Assembly: GCF_002895525.1 (NCBI RefSeq)
Contig: NZ_AZRL01000012.1
Span: 1 to 64,000, forward strand
Reading direction: 5' to 3'
DNA: 64,000 nucleotides
DNA from: Petrotoga olearia DSM 13574
GTDB taxonomy: Bacteria; Thermotogota; Thermotogae; Petrotogales; Petrotogaceae
Below the pieces are notes generated by a model. It had not been told where the DNA came from, did not search any database, and saw only the letters and a program-made list of their open reading frames with translations. A program made the translations under genes and the position numbers. Positions 44,066 through 52,924 of this stretch are shown piece by piece (position 1 is the stretch's first letter; each line of letters starts with the position of its first letter).

Positions 44066-44115
44066 CTTGGACACTCTGTAACTCTTTTAAAATCGAAATC
44101 TTGTTTTTGAAAATT
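44066..44115 (-). repeat. Interspersed repeat family B, partial copy in the mutS leader
   Basis: On the minus strand TTTTCAAAAACAAGATTTCG, then ATTTTAAAAGAGTTACAGAG. It aligns with TTTTCAAAAATCAGATTCTG and ATTTTAAAAGGGTTACAGGG of the longer element near 48.5 kb, and with the copy before the pyrophosphatase. It stops just before the mutS ribosome-binding site. Confidence 0.65.
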
Positions 44116-44145
44116 AGTTTATTCCACATGTATCTACCCTCAAGC

Positions 44146-44180
44146 AAAAGAAGGACGCTTCGTTTCTGGCGCCTTCTTTT
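44146..44180 (-). terminator. Rho-independent terminator after clpP
   Basis: On the minus strand AAAAGAAGGCGC and GCGTCCTTCTTTT form a stem with one bulge, ending in a T-run. It separates the clpP unit from mutS. Confidence 0.7.
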
Positions 44181-44229
44181 ATTTGAATTGTTAATAAAAT
44201 TCGGTTGAATTTGTTTAATCTACACTTGA

Positions 44230-44844
44230 TTATTTTTTGTTGTTTTCTTTAGTGGCTTCACTCTTTGTTGTTATTACTTTATCTATGAGACCATAGTTTA
44301 AAGCTTCTTGCGCATTCATAAAAAAGTCCCTATCGGTATCTTTTTCTATCTTTTCTAAAGGTTGTCCGCTGTGTTTGCTAAGTATGTTATTTAAATCTTC
44401 TTTTATTCTTAAAATCTCTCTGGCATGTATTTGTATATCAATCGCTGACCCTTCGGCACCACCCCAAGGTTGGTGTATCATTATTCTTGAATAAGGTAGA
44501 GAATACCTTTTACCTTTTGCACCAGCCGCTAATAGTACCGCTCCCATAGAGGCAGCCTGACCTATACATATAGTTGAAATATCAGGTTTAACGTACTGCA
44601 TCGTGTCGTATATTCCTAATCCTGCTGTTACAGAACCTCCAGGAGAGTTTATGTATAAAAATATGTCTTTGTCTGGATCTTGAGATTCCAGGAAGAGTAA
44701 CTGGGCAATTATTACATTAGCTACATCATCATTTATTGGTGTCCCTAAAAAAACTATTCTATCTTTCAACAATCTAGAATAGATATCGTAAGCTCTTTCG
44801 TATCTTCCTTCCGTTTCTATAACTACCGGCATAGGTATAGCCAT
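44230..44844 (-). CDS. clpP: ATP-dependent Clp protease proteolytic subunit
   Basis: Serine protease barrel that degrades unfolded proteins fed by ClpX or ClpC/ClpA. The 204-residue protein has the catalytic Ser in [14 protein letters not shown] (about 93-106), His in [11 protein letters not shown] (about 118-128) and Asp in [16 protein letters not shown]. The family's head contacts ([16 protein letters not shown]) are normal. It lies three bases downstream of the RemB-like gene and is followed by a terminator. Confidence 0.96.
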   Translation of the reverse strand: MAIPMPVVIETEGRYERAYDIYSRLLKDRIVFLGTPINDDVANVIIAQLLFLESQDPDKDIFLYINSPGGSVTAGLGIYDTMQYVKPDISTICIGQAASMGAVLLAAGAKGKRYSLPYSRIMIHQPWGGAEGSAIDIQIHAREILRIKEDLNNILSKHSGQPLEKIEKDTDRDFFMNAQEALNYGLIDKVITTKSEATKENNKK

Positions 44845-44847
44845 AAT

Positions 44848-45153
44848 TTATCGCCTTCCTTTCTTGATCTTTTCTATAATTTTTTTTGATTCAAGCGCAG
44901 TTAACACTATTTGGCCACTATCCATGTAAATAATCGATTTGACCGCCTTGCCATATGAAGCATCAATCAAACTAACAGAGGCATTCAAAGGAGGTGGAGA
45001 ATTTTCTAACTCAGCTTCATTTTCAAATTGAGTTAATACATCAATTCCTTGGTAAATCTTTTTTATTTTACCAAACTGAACGAATGAATCAGGGACAACG
45101 GAATGGATTCTCTCCGTAGGCACAAAAACACCTTTTCCAACCGATATAAACAT
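44848..45153 (-). CDS. DUF370/RemB-like small regulator
   Basis: A 101-residue protein that matches the RemA/RemB (DUF370) fold at both ends: MFISVGKGVFVPTERIHSVV at the start and AVKSIIYMDSGQIVLTALESKKIIEKI at the end. In Bacillus the relatives act as transcription regulators of extracellular matrix genes. About 20 residues in the middle (NSPPPLNASV region) are extra compared with the usual ~85 residues. It is followed at once by clpP and preceded by xseB on the same strand. Function here is inferred only from the family. Confidence 0.6.
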   Translation of the reverse strand: MFISVGKGVFVPTERIHSVVPDSFVQFGKIKKIYQGIDVLTQFENEAELENSPPPLNASVSLIDASYGKAVKSIIYMDSGQIVLTALESKKIIEKIKKGRR

Positions 45154-45233
45154 TATTATTCAGCTTCCTCTTTTAAATGTTTTTTAGCATTTGAATTATA
45201 CACAACAAATATTATTTTTTGTTTAAATTATCA

Positions 45234-45506
45234 TTAATCAATGCTAGTTGACTCGCTTAATTGGCTTTTTATCTTTTCATATTTCTCATCAATTTGTGCT
45301 TTTTCTTCCTTTAAATTGACTAATTTTTCTCTTGCATAGGTAAGTATATCTAAAGCTTTTTTATAAATTTCAAGGGCATTTTCGACGTCCAATTCGTCTT
45401 GCTTTTCATTTTGAAAGTAATCGTTGATACGTTCCAAGAGTTTTAATTGTTCTTTGAAGCTCAGCTTTTTAATTTCTTCTTGACTCAGTTTAATTATTTC
45501 TTCCAT
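45234..45506 (-). CDS. xseB: Exodeoxyribonuclease VII small subunit
   Basis: A 90-residue helical protein with the XseB layout. LSFKEQLKLLERINDYFQNE, then ELDVENALEIYKKALDILTYAREKLVNLKEEKAQIDEKYEKIKSQ, corresponds to the family's LExGxLxLExALxxYExGxxLxxxCxxxLxxAE pattern. It associates with XseA to digest single-stranded DNA from both ends. AGGAGG precedes the ATG. Normally xseB overlaps xseA; here a tandem repeat separates the genes by about 170 bases. Confidence 0.82.
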   Translation of the reverse strand: MEEIIKLSQEEIKKLSFKEQLKLLERINDYFQNEKQDELDVENALEIYKKALDILTYAREKLVNLKEEKAQIDEKYEKIKSQLSESTSID

Positions 45507-45532
45507 CTTTATCCTCCTCTTTCATTCGTTAA

Positions 45533-45674
45533 GGGGTGTTCCCCTTAAGAACCCCCAAAACCTAATTTTCTTTTATAATAATTCTTTTGCACAAAACAGC
45601 AAAAGGTAAACCCCTTAAGAACCCCAAAATCAAAATTTATTATAAAAGAGCTATTTTGCACAACGCTGCAAAAA
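45533..45674 (-). repeat. Interspersed repeat family A, tandem pair between xseA and xseB
   Basis: Two copies at a 70-base period, read on the plus strand as CCCCTTAAGAACCCC, an AT-rich middle with TTATAATAATTCTTTTGCA or its variant, and TTTTGCACAAAACAGC / TTTTGCACAACGCTGC. The outer copy closes with a perfect hairpin TTAAGGGG-TGTT-CCCCTTAA. The isolated copy near 14.6 kb is very close to the first. The hairpin could terminate or attenuate transcription between the two exonuclease genes. Confidence 0.75.
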
Positions 45675-45677
45675 TTA

Positions 45678-47081
45678 TCACCATTTTTTGATATTCTCGA
45701 TATTCGAATCAGCTTCACCATCTTTAAATATTAATTTAACCTCATCTTTCCTCTGTAGTTTTTCCACACTATCTATGATTTCTTCACCTTTTTTTACCAA
45801 AACTCCGTTATTTAAAAACGCAGCAAAAGGACTTGATTTAGTAAGTTCTTGAAAAGTACTAAATAAAATTCTTTCTGATATTTCGAACTTGCTTTTCAAC
45901 TCAGAAACAATTTCATTCGTTGTACTTATTATGTTCTGGTTGTAAGTTTTGATGCTATATTCTATGAATCTTTGAATATAGTCCAACTTGTTGAGAGATA
46001 TTGATTTTTCACTACTTTCAATCATTTGGTTAACTTTTCTAGTAATATTAAGATGATCCTCGTCCAAAGTTCTGAACAAATTAATTAATTCCCTACTAAG
46101 GTAATATTTAATGTTGTTAATTGTATTGAAAGAGAGTAAGTTCTCCATTTGGTAATAAACATTGGTAAAAGAATAGGTTATATTTTTTTCTAGGGTTTCT
46201 AGATTATCTGTAAAATAGTTAATTTGATTGACTATATCTCTTGATACTTCCGTAGGTGTTGAATAGTTTTTCCAACTAACAAAATCAGGTATTGTAGAAT
46301 CTTGTTCATGCCCTATCCCTGTAAGAACAGGAATCTTTCGGTTAAACTTTGCTATAAGAGAACCAAGCTCAAAATCATCAAAATACATCAGGTCGCTTTT
46401 TGAACCGCCTCCCCTGATTATAACGACCACATCATAATCGATTCCCGACTTTAAAATAGCAAACAATGCTTTTTTGATCCCAGGTACCGTTTCTGCACCT
46501 TGCATAGGAGCGGGATATAAGTGTACAATAGGAATGAACTTAGAATGATTAATGTTTTTTTGAAAATCACCAAAACCTGCGGCGGTTGGTGAAGTAATAA
46601 CGGCTATCTTTTTTATTGGATCAAGTTCTATTAGTTCATGTTCCACTTTTCTTAGAAGATTGCTCTTTTCCAACTTTTCCAATATTTCTTTTTTTTTCTT
46701 TTCTATTTCAGAAGCGCCTAAAGGTATTATTGATGAACCAGATACTACATACTTAGCTTCTCTTTTCCAAAAGTTAACAATACCCTGAAACTTCCACCTT
46801 TTATTTAGGAGCTCTTTTTCGTTATCAACACTACAATGTTCAAATACATATGGAACAGTAGATTGACTGAAAATTATAGTTATAGAATAATTTGAACTTC
46901 TCACTCTTTGAGAAAGTTCAATGTAGAGGTCCCCTCTTTTACTGTATTTTGCATGAGTGACATCTCCGATAACCTCGATTTCTTGCCTGTAAAGAGGAGA
47001 ACTGGTGAATATACTGTTCAAATATTCTATCAACTCTTGTATGCTTTCAAACTTAAATTCTTCTTGCTGGGGAAATAACAA
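45678..47081 (-). CDS. xseA: Exodeoxyribonuclease VII large subunit
   Basis: Catalytic subunit of exonuclease VII. The 467-residue protein has an N-terminal OB domain (about 20-115, with IEVIGDVTHAKYSKRGDLYIEL). The catalytic region follows (about 135-330), with KIAVITSPTAAGFGDFQKNI, VVIIRGGGSKSDLMYFDD and PVLTGIGHEQDSTIPDFV, all highly conserved. The coiled coil then leads to a short C-terminal domain with PFAAFLNNGVLVKKGEEI. Its start lies inside the rsmI 3' end (29-base overlap), indicating coupling. Confidence 0.95.
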   Translation of the reverse strand: MLFPQQEEFKFESIQELIEYLNSIFTSSPLYRQEIEVIGDVTHAKYSKRGDLYIELSQRVRSSNYSITIIFSQSTVPYVFEHCSVDNEKELLNKRWKFQGIVNFWKREAKYVVSGSSIIPLGASEIEKKKKEILEKLEKSNLLRKVEHELIELDPIKKIAVITSPTAAGFGDFQKNINHSKFIPIVHLYPAPMQGAETVPGIKKALFAILKSGIDYDVVVIIRGGGSKSDLMYFDDFELGSLIAKFNRKIPVLTGIGHEQDSTIPDFVSWKNYSTPTEVSRDIVNQINYFTDNLETLEKNITYSFTNVYYQMENLLSFNTINNIKYYLSRELINLFRTLDEDHLNITRKVNQMIESSEKSISLNKLDYIQRFIEYSIKTYNQNIISTTNEIVSELKSKFEISERILFSTFQELTKSSPFAAFLNNGVLVKKGEEIIDSVEKLQRKDEVKLIFKDGEADSNIENIKKW

Positions 47082-47733
47082 CGGTCAGCTCTCCTTTCAC
47101 TTGATCTTTGGACTCAAAAAATTTTATCCCTTCAGAAATTTTCCCTTTAAAAAATTCTTGGTAAAGCTTCGTAATCTCTCTCGCAACAAACACTTCTATA
47201 TCTCCAAAATTATCCAAAATCTCTTGTAAGGTCTTTATTATTCTATTTGGAGATTCAAAAAAAACTATTGGATATTCAAACTCTTTTATCTCTCTCAAAA
47301 GTCTTCTCAATTTTTTATCTCGAGGTAAAAAACCTAAGAATAAAAACTTAGAAGCAGGAAATCCACTCACAGCTAAAGCAGAAGTCAACGCAGAAGGGCC
47401 TGGCACCACGTCTATAGGAATACCTTTTTCCCAACATCTTTGTACCAAGTTAAAGCCCGGATCCGCTAAAACAGGCATCCCCGCATCTGACACTAAGGCT
47501 GTTATATTATGACTTTCGATCAAAGATAGAACTGTGTCCATAATCTTTTCTGAGTTTGCCTCGTTGAAAGTGAATAACTCTTTTTTGCCAAGTTCAAAGT
47601 GGTTTATCAATTTCAAGGTAACCCTTTTATCCTCCGTGAGTATCAAGTCAGCTTCTTTCAAAGTTTTTAAGGCTCTTAAAGAAATATCTTCAAAGTTACC
47701 TATGGGTGTGCCAACTAGAATTAATTTTCCCAT
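47053..47733 (-). CDS. rsmI: 16S rRNA (cytidine-1402-2'-O)-methyltransferase
   Basis: SAM-dependent methyltransferase that 2'-O-methylates C1402 in the ribosomal decoding centre. The 226-residue protein has the family opening LILVGTPIGNFEDISLRALKTLKEADLILTEDKR in parts: VGTPIGNFEDI (about 5-15) and TEDKRVTLKL. VSDAGMPVLADPG (about 80-92) and VDVVPGPSALTSALAVSG follow, plus FLGFLPRDKKLRR and FFESPNRIIKTLQ. It is the middle member of the CYTH-rsmI-xseA group. Confidence 0.95.
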   Translation of the reverse strand: MGKLILVGTPIGNFEDISLRALKTLKEADLILTEDKRVTLKLINHFELGKKELFTFNEANSEKIMDTVLSLIESHNITALVSDAGMPVLADPGFNLVQRCWEKGIPIDVVPGPSALTSALAVSGFPASKFLFLGFLPRDKKLRRLLREIKEFEYPIVFFESPNRIIKTLQEILDNFGDIEVFVAREITKLYQEFFKGKISEGIKFFESKDQVKGELTVVISPARRI

Positions 47734-47742
47734 TTTGATTTT

Positions 47743-48285
47743 TCACATCCCAACAATTTTGTTTAAATCACATTCATGTTCCCCTGCAAAGTCGGAATTG
47801 TTGTATCCATCTAAATAAGTTAAGTCTTCCAATCTCCGAAAAATGTCGCCTAAAAAATCCATCAAGAACTTCGTTAAATCAACCTTCTTTTCCTTTTCTT
47901 CTATTTCTAGAAGATACATAATCTTCGAAAATTCCTTTTTGTATCTTATACAATTATCAGGGTTCAACAACTCGTCTACTACTATTTCCGGGTCTTTATT
48001 TAAAAGATATCTTTTTTTCATTACCATCCTTTGACTTTTTAAATTATCAAAGTCGATTTCTTTTTCGTTTAGAAAGTCTTCTTCCTCTTCTCTTAATCCC
48101 TTTGTTATTTCCTTTTTAAAATTTGAAGTCCACACTTTTTCTCCCTTTTTAATCTCTAACCGCGTTCTCAAACCATTTTTATCGTACCATTGAAGTATAA
48201 GCCATTCATCAAAGGCAAGTGAGACTAACTTTTTAAATATATATTTATCGGGTATTCTATACTTTCTCTCATTTTCATATTTCAA
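47743..48285 (-). CDS. CYTH-domain protein (triphosphate tunnel family)
   Basis: A 180-residue protein with the CYTH signature: NERKYRIP at the N-terminus (ExExK-like), charged strands RTRLEIKKGEKVWTSNFKKEI, VMKKRYLL, VVDELLN and MYLLEIEEKEKKV. These line a tunnel that binds triphosphates with divalent metal. Family activities include inorganic triphosphatase, thiamine triphosphatase and adenylate cyclase type IV; which applies is unknown. It precedes rsmI by about ten bases on the same strand. Confidence 0.65.
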   Translation of the reverse strand: MKYENERKYRIPDKYIFKKLVSLAFDEWLILQWYDKNGLRTRLEIKKGEKVWTSNFKKEITKGLREEEEDFLNEKEIDFDNLKSQRMVMKKRYLLNKDPEIVVDELLNPDNCIRYKKEFSKIMYLLEIEEKEKKVDLTKFLMDFLGDIFRRLEDLTYLDGYNNSDFAGEHECDLNKIVGM

Positions 48286-48370
48286 TGTAATCTCCTCTTC
48301 GCTTCAATCCGTATAATTATATATATAATTATACCATAATAACCTCATTTTCTTTTAAAATACTATCTTT

Positions 48371-48552
48371 GGAAACTCTGAAACCTTCTTTAATCCATAT
48401 TCCCAGAATCAAAAAATTTTTAAAATACCTCCATCATTCTAAGTTGTATACATTCTGATTTAGCTCCCCTTCGCCCAGCAGCCCACCCTGATGGGTGATG
48501 GAGGGCTCCACCCTGTAACCCTTTTAAAATCAGAATCTGATTTTTGAAAATC
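48371..48552 (-). repeat. Interspersed repeat family B, longest copy
   Basis: On the minus strand the element runs from TTTTCAAAAATCAGATTCTG, through AAAAGGGTTACAGGGTGGAG and CCCATCAGGGTGGGCTGCTG with GGGCGAAGGGGAGCTAAATC, to GGTTTCAGAGTTTCC. The other copies are shorter derivatives carrying either end. The remainder of the 48286-48773 intergenic gap holds AT-rich DNA and the acpP promoter. Confidence 0.65.
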
Positions 48553-48677
48553 TTCTTATTTCTAAAGTGTTTATTTTGAAAAACAGATTAGATCATAATA
48601 AATATCCGTAAAAATATTGGTTAGCTCATAAAAAAGAGAAATTTCATAAATATTTTACTTTTATGAAAATAAGAAAC

Positions 48678-48706
48678 TTGACAAAACCAAAATAACTCAT
48701 TATAAT
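48678..48706 (+). promoter_or_regulatory. Consensus sigma70-type promoter for acpP
   Basis: Perfect TTGACA and TATAAT with a 17-base spacer, about 70 bases before the acpP start codon. This is expected for a highly expressed gene. Confidence 0.85.
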
Positions 48707-48773
48707 TGACACGAATTTTATCAATGACCAACGTTCGGAAAATGATAAATAATGGCTAAGGAGGTAAAAAAAT

Positions 48774-49031
48774 ATGACAAAGGATGAGTTGTTCGAAAAA
48801 GTAAAAGAAATAATCGTAGATACATTGAGTGTCGACGAGGACGAAGTTACGTTGGATGCCTCATTTACCGATGATTTAGATGCGGATTCTTTAGAGTTAG
48901 TGGATTTAACCATGGCTTTTGAATCCGAATTCGGGGTAACAATAGAGGATGAAGAGTTAGAAAAAATCAAAACCGTTGAAACTGCGGTTAATTTATTAAC
49001 TGAAAAATTGAATATTGACGATGAGGATTGA
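48774..49031 (+). CDS. acpP: Acyl carrier protein
   Basis: Carries growing acyl chains in type II fatty acid synthesis. The 85-residue acidic protein has the phosphopantetheine attachment Ser in the signature [18 protein letters not shown] (about 34-51, DSL). Helix pattern and length are normal. AGGAGG precedes the ATG. A strong promoter lies upstream and a perfect terminator lies directly downstream, so it is probably transcribed alone. Its activating enzyme acpS is elsewhere in the window. Confidence 0.96.
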   Translation: MTKDELFEKVKEIIVDTLSVDEDEVTLDASFTDDLDADSLELVDLTMAFESEFGVTIEDEELEKIKTVETAVNLLTEKLNIDDED

Positions 49032-49045
49032 TTCAATCATAAAAA

Positions 49046-49076
49046 GAGGGGAGCTTTCGCTCCCCCTTGTTTTTTA
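49046..49076 (+). terminator. Rho-independent terminator after acpP
   Basis: AGGGGAGC-TTTC-GCTCCCCC, an eight-pair stem with a four-base loop, followed by TTGTTTTTT. Confidence 0.9.
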
Positions 49077-49118
49077 AAATATGGTAATTTTTTCTTAAAA
49101 AAGAGGTGAAATAAAATA

Positions 49119-50702
49119 ATGGCTAAAAAATACATTATAGTAACCGGAGGGGTACTCAGCGGTATAGGAAAAGGAGTTGTTTCTGCTTCAATAGGACGGC
49201 TTTTAAAAGAGCTTGGATTAACCGTTAATTCATTGAAAATAGATCCTTATCTGAATGTAGATGCTGGAACTATGAACCCCAACCAACATGGAGAAGTTTT
49301 TGTAACAGAAGATGGCTACGAAGCGGATCTTGATTTGGGCCATTATGAGAGATTTTTAGGGATAGAAATGAAGAGTTTCAACAATATGACAGCAGGTCAA
49401 GTGTATAAATATGTTATCGAAAAAGAAAGAGAAGGAAAGTATTTAGGAGCTACCGTTCAGATGGTGCCTCACGTTACTGAAAGGGTAAAAGAAAGGATCG
49501 AAGAGATAGACACAGAAGTCTTGCTCATTGAAATAGGGGGTACTGTTGGCGATATTGAAGGTGAAATATTTTTAGAGGCTGTAAGAGAGCTATCTTTCGA
49601 GAAAGGTCGAGAAAATTTTATGTTTATACATGTAACCTTTGTTCCCTACTTACATGTTACCAACGAGTTTAAAACTAAGCCAACTCAACAATCCATTCAA
49701 CTTTTAAGAAGGATAGGAATCCAACCAGATATGCTTTTGGTAAGAACGGAAAAAGAGATAGACCTTTCCAGCCTTGAAAAAGTAGCTTTGTTTGGAGGCG
49801 TTCCTTTAGATTATGTTGTCAACCTTCCGGATTTAGCCAACATTTATGAAGTTCCTCAAATTCTTTATGAAAAAAATATTCATACGCTTATTTCAAGTAA
49901 ATTGAATTTGGAAATATCAAAAGAAGTAGAGGAATTAAGTTGGAAATGTCCCAAAACATTTAAGAACCTAAAAATTGCTATGATTTGCAAGTATTTAGGT
50001 ACCGATGATGCCTACAAGAGCATAATGGAAAGTGTTTTTTTAAACGGCACTAAAAGGCCTGATCTAATCAACTCTGAAGAGCTAGAAGAAATGAGCGAAG
50101 AGGAAATCAAAATACTTTTAAGTAAATATGAAGGTATAATTATCCCAGGTGGATTTGGAGCAAGAGGAATAGAAGGAAAAATAAAAGCTATAAAGTATGC
50201 TCGTGAAAATAATGTTCCTCTTCTAGGGATTTGTCTGGGTATGCAACTAATGGTCATTGAGTATGCCAGAAATGTTTTCGGCTACAAAGAAGCTAATTCC
50301 ACAGAATTTGATGAAAATACTCCTTATCCTGTTATTGATTTGATGGAAGAACAAAAAAAGTTGCTTAATTTGGGCGGCACAATGAGACTAGGGGCTCAAA
50401 ATATTGAAATACTTCCCAACACGAAACTTCACAAAATCTATGGCGAAAAAAATTCTATCTTTGAAAGGCACCGACACCGTTATGAAGTCAATTACAAAGA
50501 GTTCGAGGATATGTTTGAAAAAGGAAAAAATGTTCCTAATAAACTTTCTATATCCGCCGTTACGGATTTCGTTGAAGCTATTGAACTGAGTTCTCATCCT
50601 TTTTATATCGGTATTCAATACCATCCGGAATTTAAAACAAAAGTTGGAGATCCGCATCCTATCTTCAAAGCATTTATTGAAGCGATTGAAAAAAACAAAT
50701 GA
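49119..50702 (+). CDS. pyrG: CTP synthase (glutamine-hydrolysing)
   Basis: Converts UTP to CTP with ATP and glutamine. The 527-residue protein has the synthase domain starting KYIIVTGGVLSGIGKGVVSASIG in parts: TGGVLSGIGKGVV (about 7-19) and KIDPYLNVDAGTMNP. The glutaminase domain (about 290-527) has the nucleophile Cys in GICLGMQLMVIEYA and the catalytic His/Glu in QYHPEFK. AGAGGTG precedes the ATG. It is followed after 20 bases by the GH13 gene. Confidence 0.96.
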   Translation: MAKKYIIVTGGVLSGIGKGVVSASIGRLLKELGLTVNSLKIDPYLNVDAGTMNPNQHGEVFVTEDGYEADLDLGHYERFLGIEMKSFNNMTAGQVYKYVIEKEREGKYLGATVQMVPHVTERVKERIEEIDTEVLLIEIGGTVGDIEGEIFLEAVRELSFEKGRENFMFIHVTFVPYLHVTNEFKTKPTQQSIQLLRRIGIQPDMLLVRTEKEIDLSSLEKVALFGGVPLDYVVNLPDLANIYEVPQILYEKNIHTLISSKLNLEISKEVEELSWKCPKTFKNLKIAMICKYLGTDDAYKSIMESVFLNGTKRPDLINSEELEEMSEEEIKILLSKYEGIIIPGGFGARGIEGKIKAIKYARENNVPLLGICLGMQLMVIEYARNVFGYKEANSTEFDENTPYPVIDLMEEQKKLLNLGGTMRLGAQNIEILPNTKLHKIYGEKNSIFERHRHRYEVNYKEFEDMFEKGKNVPNKLSISAVTDFVEAIELSSHPFYIGIQYHPEFKTKVGDPHPIFKAFIEAIEKNK

Positions 50703-50721
50703 ATGAAAAGGGGGAAAACAA

Positions 50722-52167
50722 ATGACTTTTTATGAATTGTATTTACGCTCTTTTTACGATTCAAATGGCGACGGTCTTGGAGATTTACAGGGATTAAAAC
50801 AAAAATTAGATTACCTGTGTGATTTGGGAATAGATCATGTCTGGCTGCTACCAATTATGAAATCTCCAGCCTTTCACGGTTATACAGTATCCAATTTTTT
50901 CGAGGTTAATCCTGTTTATGGGGATCTAAAAGATTTAAGAGAGGCATTAGAGGAGGGACACAAGAAAGGTATCAAATTTATCCTTGATCTTCCTATTAAT
51001 CACGTGGCAGTTACATCAGAATGGTTTCAACGTGCACTTAGGGGAGAAGAGCCATACAAAAATTGGTTTATTTGGGCCAACGAAAAGGCTGATTTAGAAG
51101 AAAAAAGACATTGGGACGAAAGTAAAATCTGGCAAAAGATAGGTGACAAATATTTTTACGGCATTTTCGGTCCTGCATCACCTGACCTTAATTTTGAAAG
51201 CAAAGAATTATGGGAAGAGATAAAAAGAATTTTTAAATTTTGGTTAGACAATGGTTTTGATGGTTTTAGATTGGACGCAGCAAAACACATTTTTGATTTT
51301 GACCTTGAAAAGATGAGGTTCCATTACCAACATGAAAAAAATATTGAATTCTGGAAAGATATGGTTAGCTATATAAGATCGATAAAAAAAGATGCCTTAG
51401 TTATAAGTGAGGTATGGGATGCACCGGAAATTGTAAGAAAGTACGAAGGAATATTCGATATAGGCTTTAACTTCCCACTTGCAGAGGATTTAAAGATGAC
51501 GATAAAAAACGAGTCCCCTGAAGACTTCGTAAAAACATTGAAAAAATGTATGAAAGAGTATCTACCAAATGGTAAGGTTCTATCAATATCAGGTAATTTC
51601 TTAACTAATCACGATATGACAAGAATTCTGTCTGACTTAAAAGATGAAAAGAAAGTAAAATTGGGTTTTTCAATTCTTTACACACTTCCTGGCATTCCTT
51701 TTATCTATTATGGTGAAGAAACAGGAATGAAAGGTATTCCGCAAGATGTTAATTTTACAGAAGACAGTCAAGAACCATTTCACTGGTATGAAAATGGTTT
51801 TGGACCTGGTCAAACAGAATGGAAAGGCTATAAATTCAACCCTCCATATTCAGGTGAATCTGTCGAAGAACAGATAAACCAAAAAAATTCTATTTTAAAC
51901 ACCATAAAAGATTTGATTCGATTTAGAAAGTCTAACCCCTGGATCGATGATGCACGAATTGAGATTTTGAATTTTGACCAAAATATGGTAAAATTAAGGT
52001 GTTATAGTCAATTAAATGAATTTATAGCTTATTATAACCTAAAATCTTCCAAATGCTCCGTTTTGCTTGAAAATGGAGAAGAAATATTGTCTATTGGAAA
52101 CAACGAAACTGCCCAAGGTTATGTTGAACTTTCACCTTACGGTGTTTATGTAATGAAGAAAAGTTGA
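50722..52167 (+). CDS. Intracellular alpha-amylase-family (GH13) glycoside hydrolase
   Basis: A 481-residue GH13 enzyme without signal peptide, so cytoplasmic. The four conserved regions are DLPINH (about 93-98), GFRLDAAKHI with the nucleophile Asp, VISEVWDA with the acid/base Glu, and FLTNHDMTR with the transition-state Asp. A C-terminal beta domain follows. It probably degrades imported malto-oligosaccharides or glycogen-derived chains. Alpha-amylase, maltogenic enzyme or alpha-glucosidase cannot be separated by sequence alone. It follows pyrG closely, and the lytic transglycosylase follows it. Confidence 0.85.
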   Translation: MTFYELYLRSFYDSNGDGLGDLQGLKQKLDYLCDLGIDHVWLLPIMKSPAFHGYTVSNFFEVNPVYGDLKDLREALEEGHKKGIKFILDLPINHVAVTSEWFQRALRGEEPYKNWFIWANEKADLEEKRHWDESKIWQKIGDKYFYGIFGPASPDLNFESKELWEEIKRIFKFWLDNGFDGFRLDAAKHIFDFDLEKMRFHYQHEKNIEFWKDMVSYIRSIKKDALVISEVWDAPEIVRKYEGIFDIGFNFPLAEDLKMTIKNESPEDFVKTLKKCMKEYLPNGKVLSISGNFLTNHDMTRILSDLKDEKKVKLGFSILYTLPGIPFIYYGEETGMKGIPQDVNFTEDSQEPFHWYENGFGPGQTEWKGYKFNPPYSGESVEEQINQKNSILNTIKDLIRFRKSNPWIDDARIEILNFDQNMVKLRCYSQLNEFIAYYNLKSSKCSVLLENGEEILSIGNNETAQGYVELSPYGVYVMKKS

Positions 52168-52204
52168 AGGGATTGTGGGGGTTCATTAGAGAGGTGATAC
52201 AAAA

Positions 52205-52813
52205 ATGCATAAAAAAAGATATTCAGTTATTTTAATACTATTAACATTTTCACTGACCATGTTCTCTATATCCCCTTATGTAAACGTTAACAGTCAAGAG
52301 GATGTCAAAGAAGAAATAACGATCAAAACAGTTTTATTCGATTTTATTTCTTCACAATACAAACTTGCAGTTGGAAAGGATATGTCGCAAGACAGATTGC
52401 ACTTGCTTGTTTCATCCATTATGGAGGCCTCAAAAATCTTTGAAATATCTCCGTTGATGATCGCAGCAATAATAGACACAGAAACAAATTTCAAAAATAT
52501 TATTGGTCCTTACGGAGAAGTGGGTTATATGCAGATCAGGCCAACAACTGCACAGTTTGTAGTAAACAAATATTCTGAACTTTTTGAAAGCTTGAACTAT
52601 ACTGAAACAAATTTAGATTGGATCGAAGATAGGCTTTTAGTAGATCCAAGGTACAACATACTAGTTGGTACAGCCTATTTGAAGTATTTGATGGAGACTC
52701 ATGGTGATACTTACAAAGCCTTAGGTTGGTACAATGGCGGTGGAAATGATTATTACGCGAATAAAGTAGTTTATAAAATAAACAGGATTGCCATTAAATA
52801 TCCTATTATTTAA
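52205..52813 (+). CDS. Lytic transglycosylase (SLT domain) with signal peptide
   Basis: A 202-residue exported peptidoglycan-cleaving protein. A signal peptide KKRYSVILILLTFSLTMFS leads the chain. The SLT domain (about 75-195) has MIAAIIDTETNFKN with the catalytic Glu, then EVGYMQIRPTTAQ and NILVGTAYLKYLMETHGDTYKALGWYNGGG, in line with goose-type transglycosylases. It cleaves the MurNAc-GlcNAc bond to form 1,6-anhydro products during cell-wall turnover. The histidine operon promoter begins directly after it. Confidence 0.85.
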   Translation: MHKKRYSVILILLTFSLTMFSISPYVNVNSQEDVKEEITIKTVLFDFISSQYKLAVGKDMSQDRLHLLVSSIMEASKIFEISPLMIAAIIDTETNFKNIIGPYGEVGYMQIRPTTAQFVVNKYSELFESLNYTETNLDWIEDRLLVDPRYNILVGTAYLKYLMETHGDTYKALGWYNGGGNDYYANKVVYKINRIAIKYPII

Positions 52814-52851
52814 GAAAAATATTTGTTTTTTATTCAGAAAAGTCTTAGCCG

Positions 52852-52880
52852 TTGACATTGTTGCAAAAATATGATAAAAT
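52852..52880 (+). promoter_or_regulatory. Predicted sigma70-type promoter of the histidine operon
   Basis: TTGACA, a 17-base spacer and TAAAAT. Transcription from here would run through the leader peptide and attenuator, about 240 bases before hisZ. Confidence 0.75.
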
Positions 52881-52924
52881 TTCGTTAGTTAATTTAATTA
52901 TACGTAATAAACGGGGTAAATATT

